Origin: Heyndrickxia sporothermodurans
GTDB taxonomy: Bacteria > Bacillota > Bacilli > Bacillales > Bacillaceae_C
NCBI RefSeq assembly: GCF_016785185.1
Contig: NZ_JAEKDY010000028.1
Strand: one strand, 5' to 3'
Length of the DNA: 34,508 nucleotides
Made by a program: the position numbers and the translations under genes
Notes under the pieces: model-generated
The model's input: only the letters and a program-made list of their open reading frames with translations
Told to the model about the DNA's origin: nothing
Database searches by the model: none
Part shown: piece by piece, positions 16,230-23,234 of the stretch
Layout: the number at the start of each line of letters is the position of its first letter
How positions within the stretch are numbered: position 1 is the stretch's first letter

Positions 16230-17177
16230 TTATCCTAATGCTTCACGTACCCAGCGGTTATTTTCATAGGCTGTTATACGTAGCTGAAGTCTGGACTTCG
16301 ATTTAGGACCGTTATTTGAAATAATTTTATTAAATTCATTCCAATCAGGTTGTTGGTATACCCATTCTCCTGCCTCTTGATCAAAATGCATCGTCTCATC
16401 CGGCAGCTTTAGTCCTAATGCAAGAACTCTTGGTACATATTTTGTAAAAAAGTCTTGCCGTAATTGTTCATTTGTTTTCGTTCTTATTTTGTATTTAATC
16501 GTTAAGTCTTGTTTTGATGAACCGGTTGTTTGTGCGGTTGCGGGTCCGAAAAACATTAAAAGGGAATCCCACCAGCGATTTAAGGAATCTTGCAGCATTT
16601 CCCGCTGTTTATCGGTTCCTTCCGCAAGTGCCATAATAATCGATTCACCGTGTTGCGCATGGAAAACCTCTTCTGCACAAATTCTTTGGAGTGCGCGTGC
16701 ATAGGGACCATAGGAAGCTTGTAACATATTCGTTTGTGTCATGATTGCAGCACCGTCGACAAGCCAGGCAATCATTCCGGCATCCGCCCAAGTTGGTGCT
16801 TCCATATGGAAGACATTGTGAAACTTTAATTTTCCTGTAAATAAATCATTCATGATGTCTTCTCGGGTTTTACCTAGTGGCTCAAGTAAATCTTCAACGA
16901 CGCGTAGGAGAAGTTGCCCATGCCCCATTTCGTCTTGAACTTTTGCCATAATACCGAGTTTTTTGCGTAATGATGGGGCTTTAGGTACCCATTCCTTTTC
17001 CGGTAAAGCGCCCATGATTTCACTAATTCCGTGCATGGAAATTAATTTAATTAGGACCATGCGGTAATCATCTGGCATCCAGTCATTGGCTTCTATTTTC
17101 TCGCCGTTATTGATTCTTTCCATAAATTGCTGATGTTTCTCTTCTTCTGTTAATTGATGGGTATCAACGAAGTTCAT
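16230..17177 (-). CDS. paaA: Phenylacetyl-CoA epoxidase catalytic subunit PaaA
   Basis: PaaA is the diiron oxygenase subunit that adds one oxygen atom to the ring of phenylacetyl-CoA. Candidate iron ligands are Glu53 (HGISEIMGALPE), Glu83 with His86 (QDEMGHGQ), and Glu168/169 with His172 (CAEEVFHAQHGES). The order is that of the ferritin-like family. The length of 315 residues is normal. AAAGGAG lies a few bases before ATG. It is the first gene of the long co-directional string. Between it and paaK lies a palindromic repeat (17217-17350), so its transcription may depend on readthrough from paaK or on a promoter that I cannot define. Confidence 0.95.
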   Translation of the reverse strand: MNFVDTHQLTEEEKHQQFMERINNGEKIEANDWMPDDYRMVLIKLISMHGISEIMGALPEKEWVPKAPSLRKKLGIMAKVQDEMGHGQLLLRVVEDLLEPLGKTREDIMNDLFTGKLKFHNVFHMEAPTWADAGMIAWLVDGAAIMTQTNMLQASYGPYARALQRICAEEVFHAQHGESIIMALAEGTDKQREMLQDSLNRWWDSLLMFFGPATAQTTGSSKQDLTIKYKIRTKTNEQLRQDFFTKYVPRVLALGLKLPDETMHFDQEAGEWVYQQPDWNEFNKIISNNGPKSKSRLQLRITAYENNRWVREALG

Positions 17178-17216
17178 AATTATCTCCTTTCGTGGGGCTT
17201 TTCATAATATAGACCG

Positions 17217-17350
17217 TTCCTTTCCGCTACAGGAACCTGCTTTTTCGCGGTGAGAAGTCGAGCCTCCTCGACGCTACGCGTCTGTGGGGTCTCGACTTTT
17301 CCTCTATGTCCCGCAGGAGTCAGGTTCCTTTCGCTCCAATCCACTCTGCG
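17217..17350. repeat. Palindromic dispersed repeat between paaK and paaA
   Basis: This GC-richer block stands out from its AT-rich surroundings. Outer arms AGGAACCTG (17231-17239) and CAGGTTCCT (17321-17329) pair perfectly. Inner arms GAGAAGTCGAG (17252-17262) and CTCGACTTTTC (17291-17301) pair with one mismatch. The pattern (CCGCTACAGG, GCCTCCTCGACGC, TCCCGCAGGAGTC, TCGCTCCAATC) resembles an intergenic repeat seen many times in Bacillaceae genomes. Recognition is from memory, not from a search. It would fold into a long hairpin in the paaK-paaA transcript. Confidence 0.75.
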
Positions 17351-17411
17351 TTCTGGAAAAAAGCTAAATTCTAAAAGATTATTTCCTTGGCTGTTTTGTG
17401 CTTAAATCTTG

Positions 17412-18725
17412 CTATTGTTTAGCTTTGTTGTATCTTTGATCAATAATTCTGACTGCCTTCCCCTCCGATCTTGGAAATGCTTTTGGTGGGTGTATTGTGA
17501 TTTTCATTGAGATTAAACAGTTTGATTTCATTTTTTCGTAAATTTCTTTTTGCAGTGTTTTTATTTTTGGGTGTTGTAGATTCTGTGATGTTTGTTGAAA
17601 AAGTTCTTCGGTTATTTCTACGTGAAGTTCAATTTCGTCTAGTGAGGATTTTCTAAGAAGATGTACTTGATAATGTGGTGCGATATCTTTCATTTGAATG
17701 AGATGATGTTCGATATCCGAAGGAAACACATTGATTCCTCGTATTATGATCATGTCATCAATTCGTCCTTTGATGCGGGACATTCTCGCTGTTGTTCGAC
17801 CACAAATGCATTTTTCAGTGGTGATCGATGCGATGTCTCCTGATCTGTATCGGATAATTGGAAACGCTTCCTTTTTTAAGCTTGTAAAAACCAATTCTCC
17901 TTCTTCCCCATTGGAAACAGGCTGCAATGTTTGTGGATCGATTACTTCAACTAAAAAATGATCTTCTGCGATATGTAGTCCGTTCTGTCCTTCATAACAT
18001 TCTATCGCTACACCCGGTCCAATGACTTCGCTTAGTCCATATATGTCACATGCTTTAATATCAAATAAATCTTCTAGCTTGTTCCGCATTTCATCGGACC
18101 ATGGTTCAGCTCCGAAAATGCCAATCCTTAATGATGTATCCCGAGGATTAAGGCCAAGCTCTATCATTTTTTCGCCAATATTTAATGCATAAGAAGGTGT
18201 AGAACAAAGAATGGTCGGCTTAAAATCTTGAATAATATTAATTTGTCTTTCCGTGTTGCCGCCGGATATCGGTATAACGGTTACACCTAATTTTTCTCCT
18301 CCATAATGAAGACCGAGGCCGCCTGTAAATAATCCATAGCCATATGCATTTTGCAAAATATCACCAGTATTTCCGCCTGCAATTGAGATTGCTCTTGCTA
18401 CTATAGATGACCAATTTTCGATATCTTTTTTTGTGTAACCAACTACCGTCGGTTTGCCACTTGTTCCTGAAGAGGCGTGAATCCTAACTAATTCATTTTG
18501 TTTTGATGCAAAAAGACCAAATGGATAATGATCTCGAAGATCTTTTTTCGTTGTAAATGGGAGCTTTCGTATATCATCCAATTGCTGAATATCATGAGGA
18601 GTAAGTTGTAATTTGAGAAATTGTTGTTGATAAAATGGAACGTTCTGATAGACTCGATGAATCGTATTTTTCAAATCATGAAGCTGCTGATGTTGAATCA
18701 ATGATCGATCTGCAGATTCAATCAT
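17412..18725 (-). CDS. paaK: Phenylacetate-CoA ligase
   Basis: This AMP-forming ligase activates phenylacetate to phenylacetyl-CoA. It has the phosphate-binding loop ASSGTSGKPTVVGYTKKDI, the GLFTGGLGLHYG segment, the adenine-site DIYGLSEVIGPGV, and the hinge region IKGRIDDMIIIRGINVFPSD. The length of 437 residues matches PaaK. It lies upstream of paaA, separated by 234 bp that include the palindromic repeat. It has its own sigma-A-type promoter with a palindrome at the start of the transcript. Its presence shows that the organism can use free phenylacetate as well as internally produced phenylacetyl-CoA. Confidence 0.94.
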   Translation of the reverse strand: MIESADRSLIQHQQLHDLKNTIHRVYQNVPFYQQQFLKLQLTPHDIQQLDDIRKLPFTTKKDLRDHYPFGLFASKQNELVRIHASSGTSGKPTVVGYTKKDIENWSSIVARAISIAGGNTGDILQNAYGYGLFTGGLGLHYGGEKLGVTVIPISGGNTERQINIIQDFKPTILCSTPSYALNIGEKMIELGLNPRDTSLRIGIFGAEPWSDEMRNKLEDLFDIKACDIYGLSEVIGPGVAIECYEGQNGLHIAEDHFLVEVIDPQTLQPVSNGEEGELVFTSLKKEAFPIIRYRSGDIASITTEKCICGRTTARMSRIKGRIDDMIIIRGINVFPSDIEHHLIQMKDIAPHYQVHLLRKSSLDEIELHVEITEELFQQTSQNLQHPKIKTLQKEIYEKMKSNCLISMKITIHPPKAFPRSEGKAVRIIDQRYNKAKQ

Positions 18726-18759
18726 AATTGCCCCCCTTACGATTACATTTCTAATAATT

Positions 18760-18800
18760 ATATGACGTTATTTTTTCGTAGATACATAATTACGTCATAT
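18760..18800. promoter_or_regulatory. Candidate operator palindrome in the paaK leader
   Basis: The inverted repeat has 9-bp arms ATATGACGT (18760-18768) and ACGTCATAT (18792-18800), with 23 bases between them. It starts about 8 bases after the -10 box of the paaK promoter, so a protein bound here would block transcription. PaaX encoded at 10474-11352 is the obvious candidate repressor, but a TetR-type regulator encoded elsewhere is equally possible. Confidence 0.55.
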
Positions 18801-18807
18801 TAATTTC

Positions 18808-18836
18808 AGAATAACGCGCCTCTATTACATTGTCAA
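18808..18836 (-). promoter_or_regulatory. paaK: Sigma-A-type promoter of paaK
   Basis: On the minus strand the -35 box is TTGACA (18831-18836), the spacer is 17 bases, and the -10 box is TATTCT (18808-18813). This is a near-consensus arrangement about 80 bases before the paaK start codon. Confidence 0.72.
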
Positions 18837-19025
18837 TATCTATTTCTGAAAATTCAGCTTTATTGGAGTTAAAAAATAAGGATGCCCTTTATATGATTTA
18901 CAACTGAAATTCTGATGTTTGATAAGTTGTTTATGTTCCACAAATGATTTTGTATGATCCACAAATTATCGTTTATGCGGCACAAAATATTTCAACAAAA
19001 TAAAGCAGAATCTTTACATATTAAT
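18837..19025. other. Intergenic stretch with three tandem 21-bp repeats (18930-18992)
   Basis: Three adjacent imperfect 21-bp units lie at 18930-18950, 18951-18971 and 18972-18992. They share TNTATG followed by CACAAA at the same spacing. The period is two turns of the DNA helix, so all three cores face the same side. They lie roughly 95-160 bases upstream of the paaK -35 box. No open reading frame of note is present in the rest of this stretch. A binding array for an activator is possible; the repeats may also belong to a Bacillaceae intergenic mini-repeat. Confidence 0.6.
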
Positions 19026-19070
19026 AACAAAACGAGTATGAAACCTTTGTGATTTCATACTCGTTTTGTT
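19026..19070 (-). terminator. Terminator after the POT transporter gene
   Basis: A perfect 18-bp hairpin with arms at 19026-19043 and 19053-19070 and a 9-nt loop stands 19 bases past the stop codon of the peptide transporter gene. On the minus strand its 3' side ends in CGTTTTGTT followed by ATTAAT. The long AT-rich stem and T-rich end suit intrinsic termination. Confidence 0.8.
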
Positions 19071-19088
19071 TCTTTATGCAATTATTAA

Positions 19089-20540
19089 TTAGTTTGTACT
19101 TAATACACTGTCATTGATTTCTTCATTTTTCACATCTTCAATTTTTGCTGTTGAATCATCGCCTAACATTTTCACAAGTTTTCTGGAAATTGATAGTAGG
19201 ATAAGTCCTAGAACGATGACTACTAATCCGATAACAGAAAAGACTTCAAAATACCCTAATTTTCCAGTAAAGGAACCTAGTTGTCCGGCAATAATATTAG
19301 CTACGAAGGAACTTGCCATCCAAACAGCCATTAATAAAGATGCATACTTAATTGGTGCATATTTACTTACAAACGACAATCCCACTGGTGATAAGAACAA
19401 TTCACCGACTGTATGGAAAAGATAGGTAAATACGATGAATAAAATATTTGCTTTTGTCGTAATATGATGTTCATTGCTTCCTGTTTGCATAATAGCAAAG
19501 AGTAATACGATATAGCCAATTCCTAAAAGTATCATCCCAAAGCCCATTTTCGTTGGAACTGGAATATCTCCGCGTTTACTATTTGATAGTTTTACCCATA
19601 GCAATGAAACAAGTGGTGCCAACAATACGATAAATAACGGGTTAACGGATTGGAACCAAGAAGTTGGTATTTCCCAGCCAAAAATCGTACGATCAACGAA
19701 CTTATCTGTATAAATACTTAAGGCTCCACCAGCTTGTTCGAATCCCGCCCAGAAAAAGATAACAAGAACTGTTAAAATAAAGATGACTTTCATTCTATTT
19801 TTTTCAACTTTAGTTAACTTTTGTTTTTCAACGGCACCACTAGTAGAAACTTGTGGTTTCCCAACCGGTTTTTTACCGATATCACCTAAGAAACGATTAC
19901 CTAATGTGTTAAATAGGATTTGTCCAATAATCATCCCAATCGCTGAAGCAAGGAAACCATACTTATAACCATATTCAATGGCACCGTGTGCATGAACAGC
20001 AAACCATTTATCTGTAATTAGACCGATAATTAACGGGGAGAAAAATGCGCCGAGGTTAATTCCCATATAGAAAATCGTAAATGCCGCATCACGACGCTTG
20101 TCTTTCGGGTCATACAGTTCACCAACAATCGTAGAAATATTCGGTTTAAAAAATCCGTTACCGATGATTAAGAAGATTAGTCCGGTATAAACAGCTGCAT
20201 AACTTTGATGGGCAAAAAGTACGATATTCCCGATTGCCATGATAATACCACCAATTGTAACAGCGATTCTTTGTCCCAAAAATCTATCAGACAACCAGCC
20301 ACCAATTAATGGCGTAAAGTAAACTGCTCCCGTAAAGAAACCATATAACATAAGTGCAGTGCTTTCGTTCATTCCTAATCCGCCATTAACCAATGATTTA
20401 GTTAAATAGAGTACTAGGATCGCTCTCATTCCATAATAACTAAAACGCTCCCACATCTCTGTCATAAATAACAAGTATAAGCCAGGCGGGTGCTTTTTTG
20501 ATTGTTTGGATTCTAGTTGCTTGTTCATTGTTGCATCCAT
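19089..20540 (-). CDS. POT/PTR family proton-dependent oligopeptide transporter
   Basis: This is a 483-residue integral membrane protein of the major facilitator superfamily. The proton-coupling motif ExxER is at residues 28-32, inside TEMWERFSYYGMRAIL. The second PTR signature is seen in FTIFYMGINLGAFFSPLI. It resembles DtpT-type di/tripeptide permeases. The ATG at 20540 has AGGGGG 7 nt upstream. It has its own promoter and terminator, so it is a single-gene unit. It could supply peptide-derived aromatic amino acids to the neighbouring pathways, but this link rests only on location. Confidence 0.9.
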   Translation of the reverse strand: MDATMNKQLESKQSKKHPPGLYLLFMTEMWERFSYYGMRAILVLYLTKSLVNGGLGMNESTALMLYGFFTGAVYFTPLIGGWLSDRFLGQRIAVTIGGIIMAIGNIVLFAHQSYAAVYTGLIFLIIGNGFFKPNISTIVGELYDPKDKRRDAAFTIFYMGINLGAFFSPLIIGLITDKWFAVHAHGAIEYGYKYGFLASAIGMIIGQILFNTLGNRFLGDIGKKPVGKPQVSTSGAVEKQKLTKVEKNRMKVIFILTVLVIFFWAGFEQAGGALSIYTDKFVDRTIFGWEIPTSWFQSVNPLFIVLLAPLVSLLWVKLSNSKRGDIPVPTKMGFGMILLGIGYIVLLFAIMQTGSNEHHITTKANILFIVFTYLFHTVGELFLSPVGLSFVSKYAPIKYASLLMAVWMASSFVANIIAGQLGSFTGKLGYFEVFSVIGLVVIVLGLILLSISRKLVKMLGDDSTAKIEDVKNEEINDSVLSTN

Positions 20541-20583
20541 TCTTGTTCCCCCTAGAAAATTAAGATATTATATCAATATAATT

Positions 20584-20613
20584 ATCATAATTTAAGAATA
20601 ATTAAATCGTCAA
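20584..20613 (-). promoter_or_regulatory. Sigma-A-type promoter of the POT transporter gene
   Basis: On the minus strand TTGACG (20608-20613) and TATGAT (20584-20589) are separated by 18 bases, about 45 bases before the start codon. The remainder of 20541-20801 is very AT-rich with no gene that I can support. Confidence 0.65.
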
Positions 20614-20801
20614 TAAAATATTTAGAAAAAACAAAATTATAAACTTTCCAAATTGGGTTTCTATTTAGAACAATATTTATAAAACCCATGAAATTTATAA
20701 CTTCATATATTTTTCTAGTAGGAACAAACGGAACTTTATCCAACAATTACTATATTAATATATTTTTAACGTTTAGAAAAGATATCATCTTTTTTATTTG
20801 C

Positions 20802-21368
20802 TTATTCTCTCAATTTATCCATCAAATCGTCGTCTCTGTATTCGAATCTCCCAATTTTCCCTTTTTCTTTTGTAGAAAAAATAATGACTCCTTTTACATT
20901 TGCAACTTTTTCTTCATCTCCATTTTTCCGGTAACCGACATTTGCTATGAAGCTATAGCTATTTTTCTCACTTCGCTCAATCGTAACACCTTTAAGATTT
21001 AACTTATATCCATTTTCGTGAGCATATGTTGGGTATTGAGTACCGAATGCAGCAATAAAGGAGTCAAGCTCAGATTCTGTAAAGTATGGTCCGTATATCT
21101 TTGCTACATATTTATCAAATTCCTTGTTTTCCTCTTTGTTATTGACAACAGTTTTATATTTAGGATTCCACATTAGGTCGATAAACTTCTCATCCGGACC
21201 AGAAAATTGGTGCTCAAGTACTTTATTAATTACTTCTTTATTTGTATCGGTATCGGCTGTTGTGTTTTCTGCTTCAGCCTTAGAGCAAGCAACTATAAAA
21301 AACGCTGACATCATAATCATTAGACTTAAAAATAATATGGATTTTATTTTTCTATTATTTTTTGACAT
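20802..21368 (-). CDS. Small lipoprotein of unknown function
   Basis: This is a 188-residue protein with a basic start (SKNNRKIK), a hydrophobic helix and the lipobox IVACS, so it should be a membrane-anchored lipoprotein. The mature part is charged and contains KFIDLMWNPKYKTVV, KIYGPYFTESELDSFIAAFG and a C-terminal beta-rich segment (GVIIFSTKEKGKIGRFEYRD). I do not recognise the family; it resembles small Bacillus lipoproteins of unknown role. GGGGAG precedes ATG. It is followed by AT-rich sequence with no strong terminator. It lies between two catabolic or transport units with no clear functional tie to either. Confidence 0.75.
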   Translation of the reverse strand: MSKNNRKIKSILFLSLMIMMSAFFIVACSKAEAENTTADTDTNKEVINKVLEHQFSGPDEKFIDLMWNPKYKTVVNNKEENKEFDKYVAKIYGPYFTESELDSFIAAFGTQYPTYAHENGYKLNLKGVTIERSEKNSYSFIANVGYRKNGDEEKVANVKGVIIFSTKEKGKIGRFEYRDDDLMDKLRE

Positions 21369-21441
21369 TTCACCACTCCCCTTTTAAAGGTAATACGTTT
21401 ATAAGACATTTAAGATTCAGATTAATACAATTTTTTCTCGT

Positions 21442-21472
21442 AAAAAAACCCTTGAGAAATCACTCTAAGGGT
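21442..21472 (-). terminator. Terminator of the hpa operon
   Basis: On the minus strand ACCCTTAGAG pairs with CTCAAGGGT (one bulge) around a 6-nt loop, followed directly by a run of seven T. It stands about 10 bases past the stop codon of the flavin reductase gene. Confidence 0.85.
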
Positions 21473-21480
21473 CTTAAAAA

Positions 21481-21942
21481 TTACGAAGTTATACAATCAT
21501 ATTTTCCTCTATAGAAGGTTAACGGGTCGCCATCTTCAGTATGAATGTCCTTTACCTCACCGATAAATAGAGTATGATCCCCTGCTAAATGAGTTTCATA
21601 AACATCACAAACAATATTTGCAATGGAACGAGGAAGAATCGGTACCCCTGCTATCCATTGAAACTGTATTTCTCTTTTTTCATTCAGCTGACCTGCGAAA
21701 TATTGGGATTCTTCTTGTTGTTCCTTTGACAAAATATTTACGGTGAACTTACCGGATTCTTCGATATATTTTTTCATATTTGCATGATTGCCAATAGAAA
21801 TTAAAATTAATTTCGGGTTAAGTGAGACTGACATAAATGCATTAGCGGTCATTCCATGGACTTTATCATTCGTTAAAGTTGTAATGACCGTAACGCCTGT
21901 AGCAAATTTCCCCATTACCGTTCGAAATAATCGATCATCCAT
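21481..21942 (-). CDS. hpaC: Flavin reductase (HpaC-like), partner of the 4-hydroxyphenylacetate monooxygenase
   Basis: This 153-residue flavin reductase-like domain protein has FATGVTVITTLTNDKVHGMT, NAFMSVSLNPKLILISIG, FTVNILS and ETHLAGDHTLFIGEV. Together these are the typical HpaC/short-chain flavin reductase pattern. It should supply reduced flavin to HpaB, which has no reductase domain of its own. AGGAGGG precedes ATG. It is the last gene of the hpa operon and is separated from hpaF by 135 bp that hold a palindromic repeat. Reductase partners for other flavin monooxygenases look alike; the assignment to HpaB is by context. Confidence 0.85.
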   Translation of the reverse strand: MDDRLFRTVMGKFATGVTVITTLTNDKVHGMTANAFMSVSLNPKLILISIGNHANMKKYIEESGKFTVNILSKEQQEESQYFAGQLNEKREIQFQWIAGVPILPRSIANIVCDVYETHLAGDHTLFIGEVKDIHTEDGDPLTFYRGKYDCITS

Positions 21943-21964
21943 TTAATCCCTCCTAATTAGAAAT

Positions 21965-22056
21965 GCGCGGGGCGCCTTGTTCATCGACTTAGAGGACTTA
22001 CGGGACCTTGACTTGTTTCTGAAGTCCTCTAGTCGATAGGGCGCTGGAGCTGGACA
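21965..22056. repeat. Palindromic dispersed repeat between hpaF and hpaC
   Basis: Arms ATCGACTTAGAGGACTT (21983-21999) and AAGTCCTCTAGTCGAT (22022-22037) pair with one bulge. They are extended by GCGCC (21972-21976) and GGCGC (22040-22044). The flanking CTGGAGCTGGACA is a familiar part of short intergenic repeats in Bacillaceae, as I recall them. It is a different family from the repeat at 17217-17350. It would form a stable hairpin in the operon transcript just ahead of the flavin reductase gene. Confidence 0.75.
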
Positions 22057-22077
22057 GAAATGTAATGTTATTTTCTT

Positions 22078-22482
22078 TTATTTGTTATCGGAGGCATTTG
22101 CTTTCTTATATCTGGTATGAATATTATTTAATTTATAAGTTCCTGCCTCGCTAAATTCATTTAATTCAAGTGATAATGCAAGATAACGATGTTGATATAA
22201 ATGGGCAAAGTGATCCTTCATAACATTGAATATCTCGTTACACGTTGCTTGCTTTACCTTTTCCGACCGTCCGGCACCGATTTTCAAGCTTGCATGGACA
22301 AACGCATCATCATGACTGTCATCTGCAATACAGTAGTTATGGAGTTCAATCGCCCTTGAACGAATCCCACCAACAGGGAATATATTTTTTGAAATGAGTA
22401 CGTCATTTATTTTTTTTAATAATTCTTGTATTCTTGCCTCTTCTTTAATATTATCGGTATATTCTATGATAAAATGCGGCAT
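22078..22482 (-). CDS. hpaF: 5-carboxymethyl-2-hydroxymuconate delta-isomerase
   Basis: This is a 134-residue member of the tautomerase superfamily. It begins M-P-H-F-I-I-E-Y, so Pro2 becomes the N-terminal catalytic base after methionine removal. Later segments GAGRSEKVKQATCNEIFNVM and YLALSLELNEF match the CHMI family. It isomerises the ring-cleavage product after HpaE oxidation. The start codon overlaps the stop of the preceding gene by one base (TAATG), so translation is coupled. The length is slightly above that of E. coli HpaF (126 residues). Confidence 0.9.
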   Translation of the reverse strand: MPHFIIEYTDNIKEEARIQELLKKINDVLISKNIFPVGGIRSRAIELHNYCIADDSHDDAFVHASLKIGAGRSEKVKQATCNEIFNVMKDHFAHLYQHRYLALSLELNEFSEAGTYKLNNIHTRYKKANASDNK

Positions 22483-23234
22483 TATTCTCCCCCCACATCA
22501 CTTACAATCGTATTAACTAAACGGCCAATTCCTTCAATCTCTGTAATGACTTCGTCTCCTACTTTTGTATCAACCGCGCCTTTAGGGGTTCCCGTTAAAA
22601 TAATATCTCCTGCGTTTAGCGTCATAAAACTACTTAAATATTCAATTAGAAATGGAATGTCAAAGACCATATCTTTCGTTGATCCCTCTTGTGTTAGTTG
22701 GCCGTTTACATAGGTTCGCAATGTGAGATTCATTGGATTGTCGATATCTGCTGCATCAACGACCCACGGTCCGATCGGTGTGCACGTATCACGATTTTTA
22801 ACCCGTAAATTGGGGCGATAATAGTTTTCTAAATAATCGCGGATCGCATAATCATTAGCAATTGTATATCCTTCAATATATTCATAGGCTTCGTCTTTTT
22901 TTACATGTCGTGCCTTTTTCCCAATGACAACTACTAACTCACATTCATAATGCATAAAAGTGGCATCTGAAGGACGCTTCGTCTGGCCTCGATGACCAAG
23001 TAGCGTATTCATCCCCTTTAAAAATACTAACGGCTCACTCGGTGCCTTAAAATCTAGTTCTGTTGCATGGTCTGCATAATTTAAGCCGAGGGCAAAAATC
23101 GTTTTCGGTGTAACTGGCGGCAGCCATTCAACTTCATGTTCTGAAACGATCTGCCCATCTGGTAGCTTAATTTTCCCCTCGTGTTCAACAACGCAATGAA
23201 CGGCTCCCTTATAGACAATGCGGGCTCTTTTCAA
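22482..23234 (-). CDS. hpaG: HpaG C-terminal-type subunit, FAH-fold isomerase/decarboxylase with metal site
   Basis: This fumarylacetoacetase-fold protein of 250 residues corresponds to the C-terminal half of the fused E. coli HpcE/HpaG. The run ALGLNYADHATELDFKAPSE and AIRDYLENYYRPNLRVKNRD are near identical in pattern to that half. The metal-binding glutamates are in MHYECELVVVIG (E-x-E) and the aspartate in IANDYAIRD. The start is TTG at 23234, overlapping the TGA of the preceding gene, with TTGGGGGT 6 nt upstream. With its partner it converts 5-oxopent-3-ene-1,2,5-tricarboxylate to 2-oxohept-3-ene-1,7-dioate by decarboxylation and isomerisation. Confidence 0.88.
   Translation of the reverse strand: MKRARIVYKGAVHCVVEHEGKIKLPDGQIVSEHEVEWLPPVTPKTIFALGLNYADHATELDFKAPSEPLVFLKGMNTLLGHRGQTKRPSDATFMHYECELVVVIGKKARHVKKDEAYEYIEGYTIANDYAIRDYLENYYRPNLRVKNRDTCTPIGPWVVDAADIDNPMNLTLRTYVNGQLTQEGSTKDMVFDIPFLIEYLSSFMTLNAGDIILTGTPKGAVDTKVGDEVITEIEGIGRLVNTIVSDVGGE

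Noticed and set aside
17178..17411. A T-box or other riboswitch in the long leader before paaA.
   Set aside because: The structure is explained by the palindromic repeat; no T-box sequence or known riboswitch core is visible.
18930..18992. A small CRISPR array.
   Set aside because: The units are contiguous, imperfect and have no spacers; no cas genes are present.
20640..20690. A terminator for the 20802 lipoprotein gene from the GGGTTT/AAACCC pair.
   Set aside because: The loop is about 25 bases, the stem is short, and no T run follows on the minus strand.
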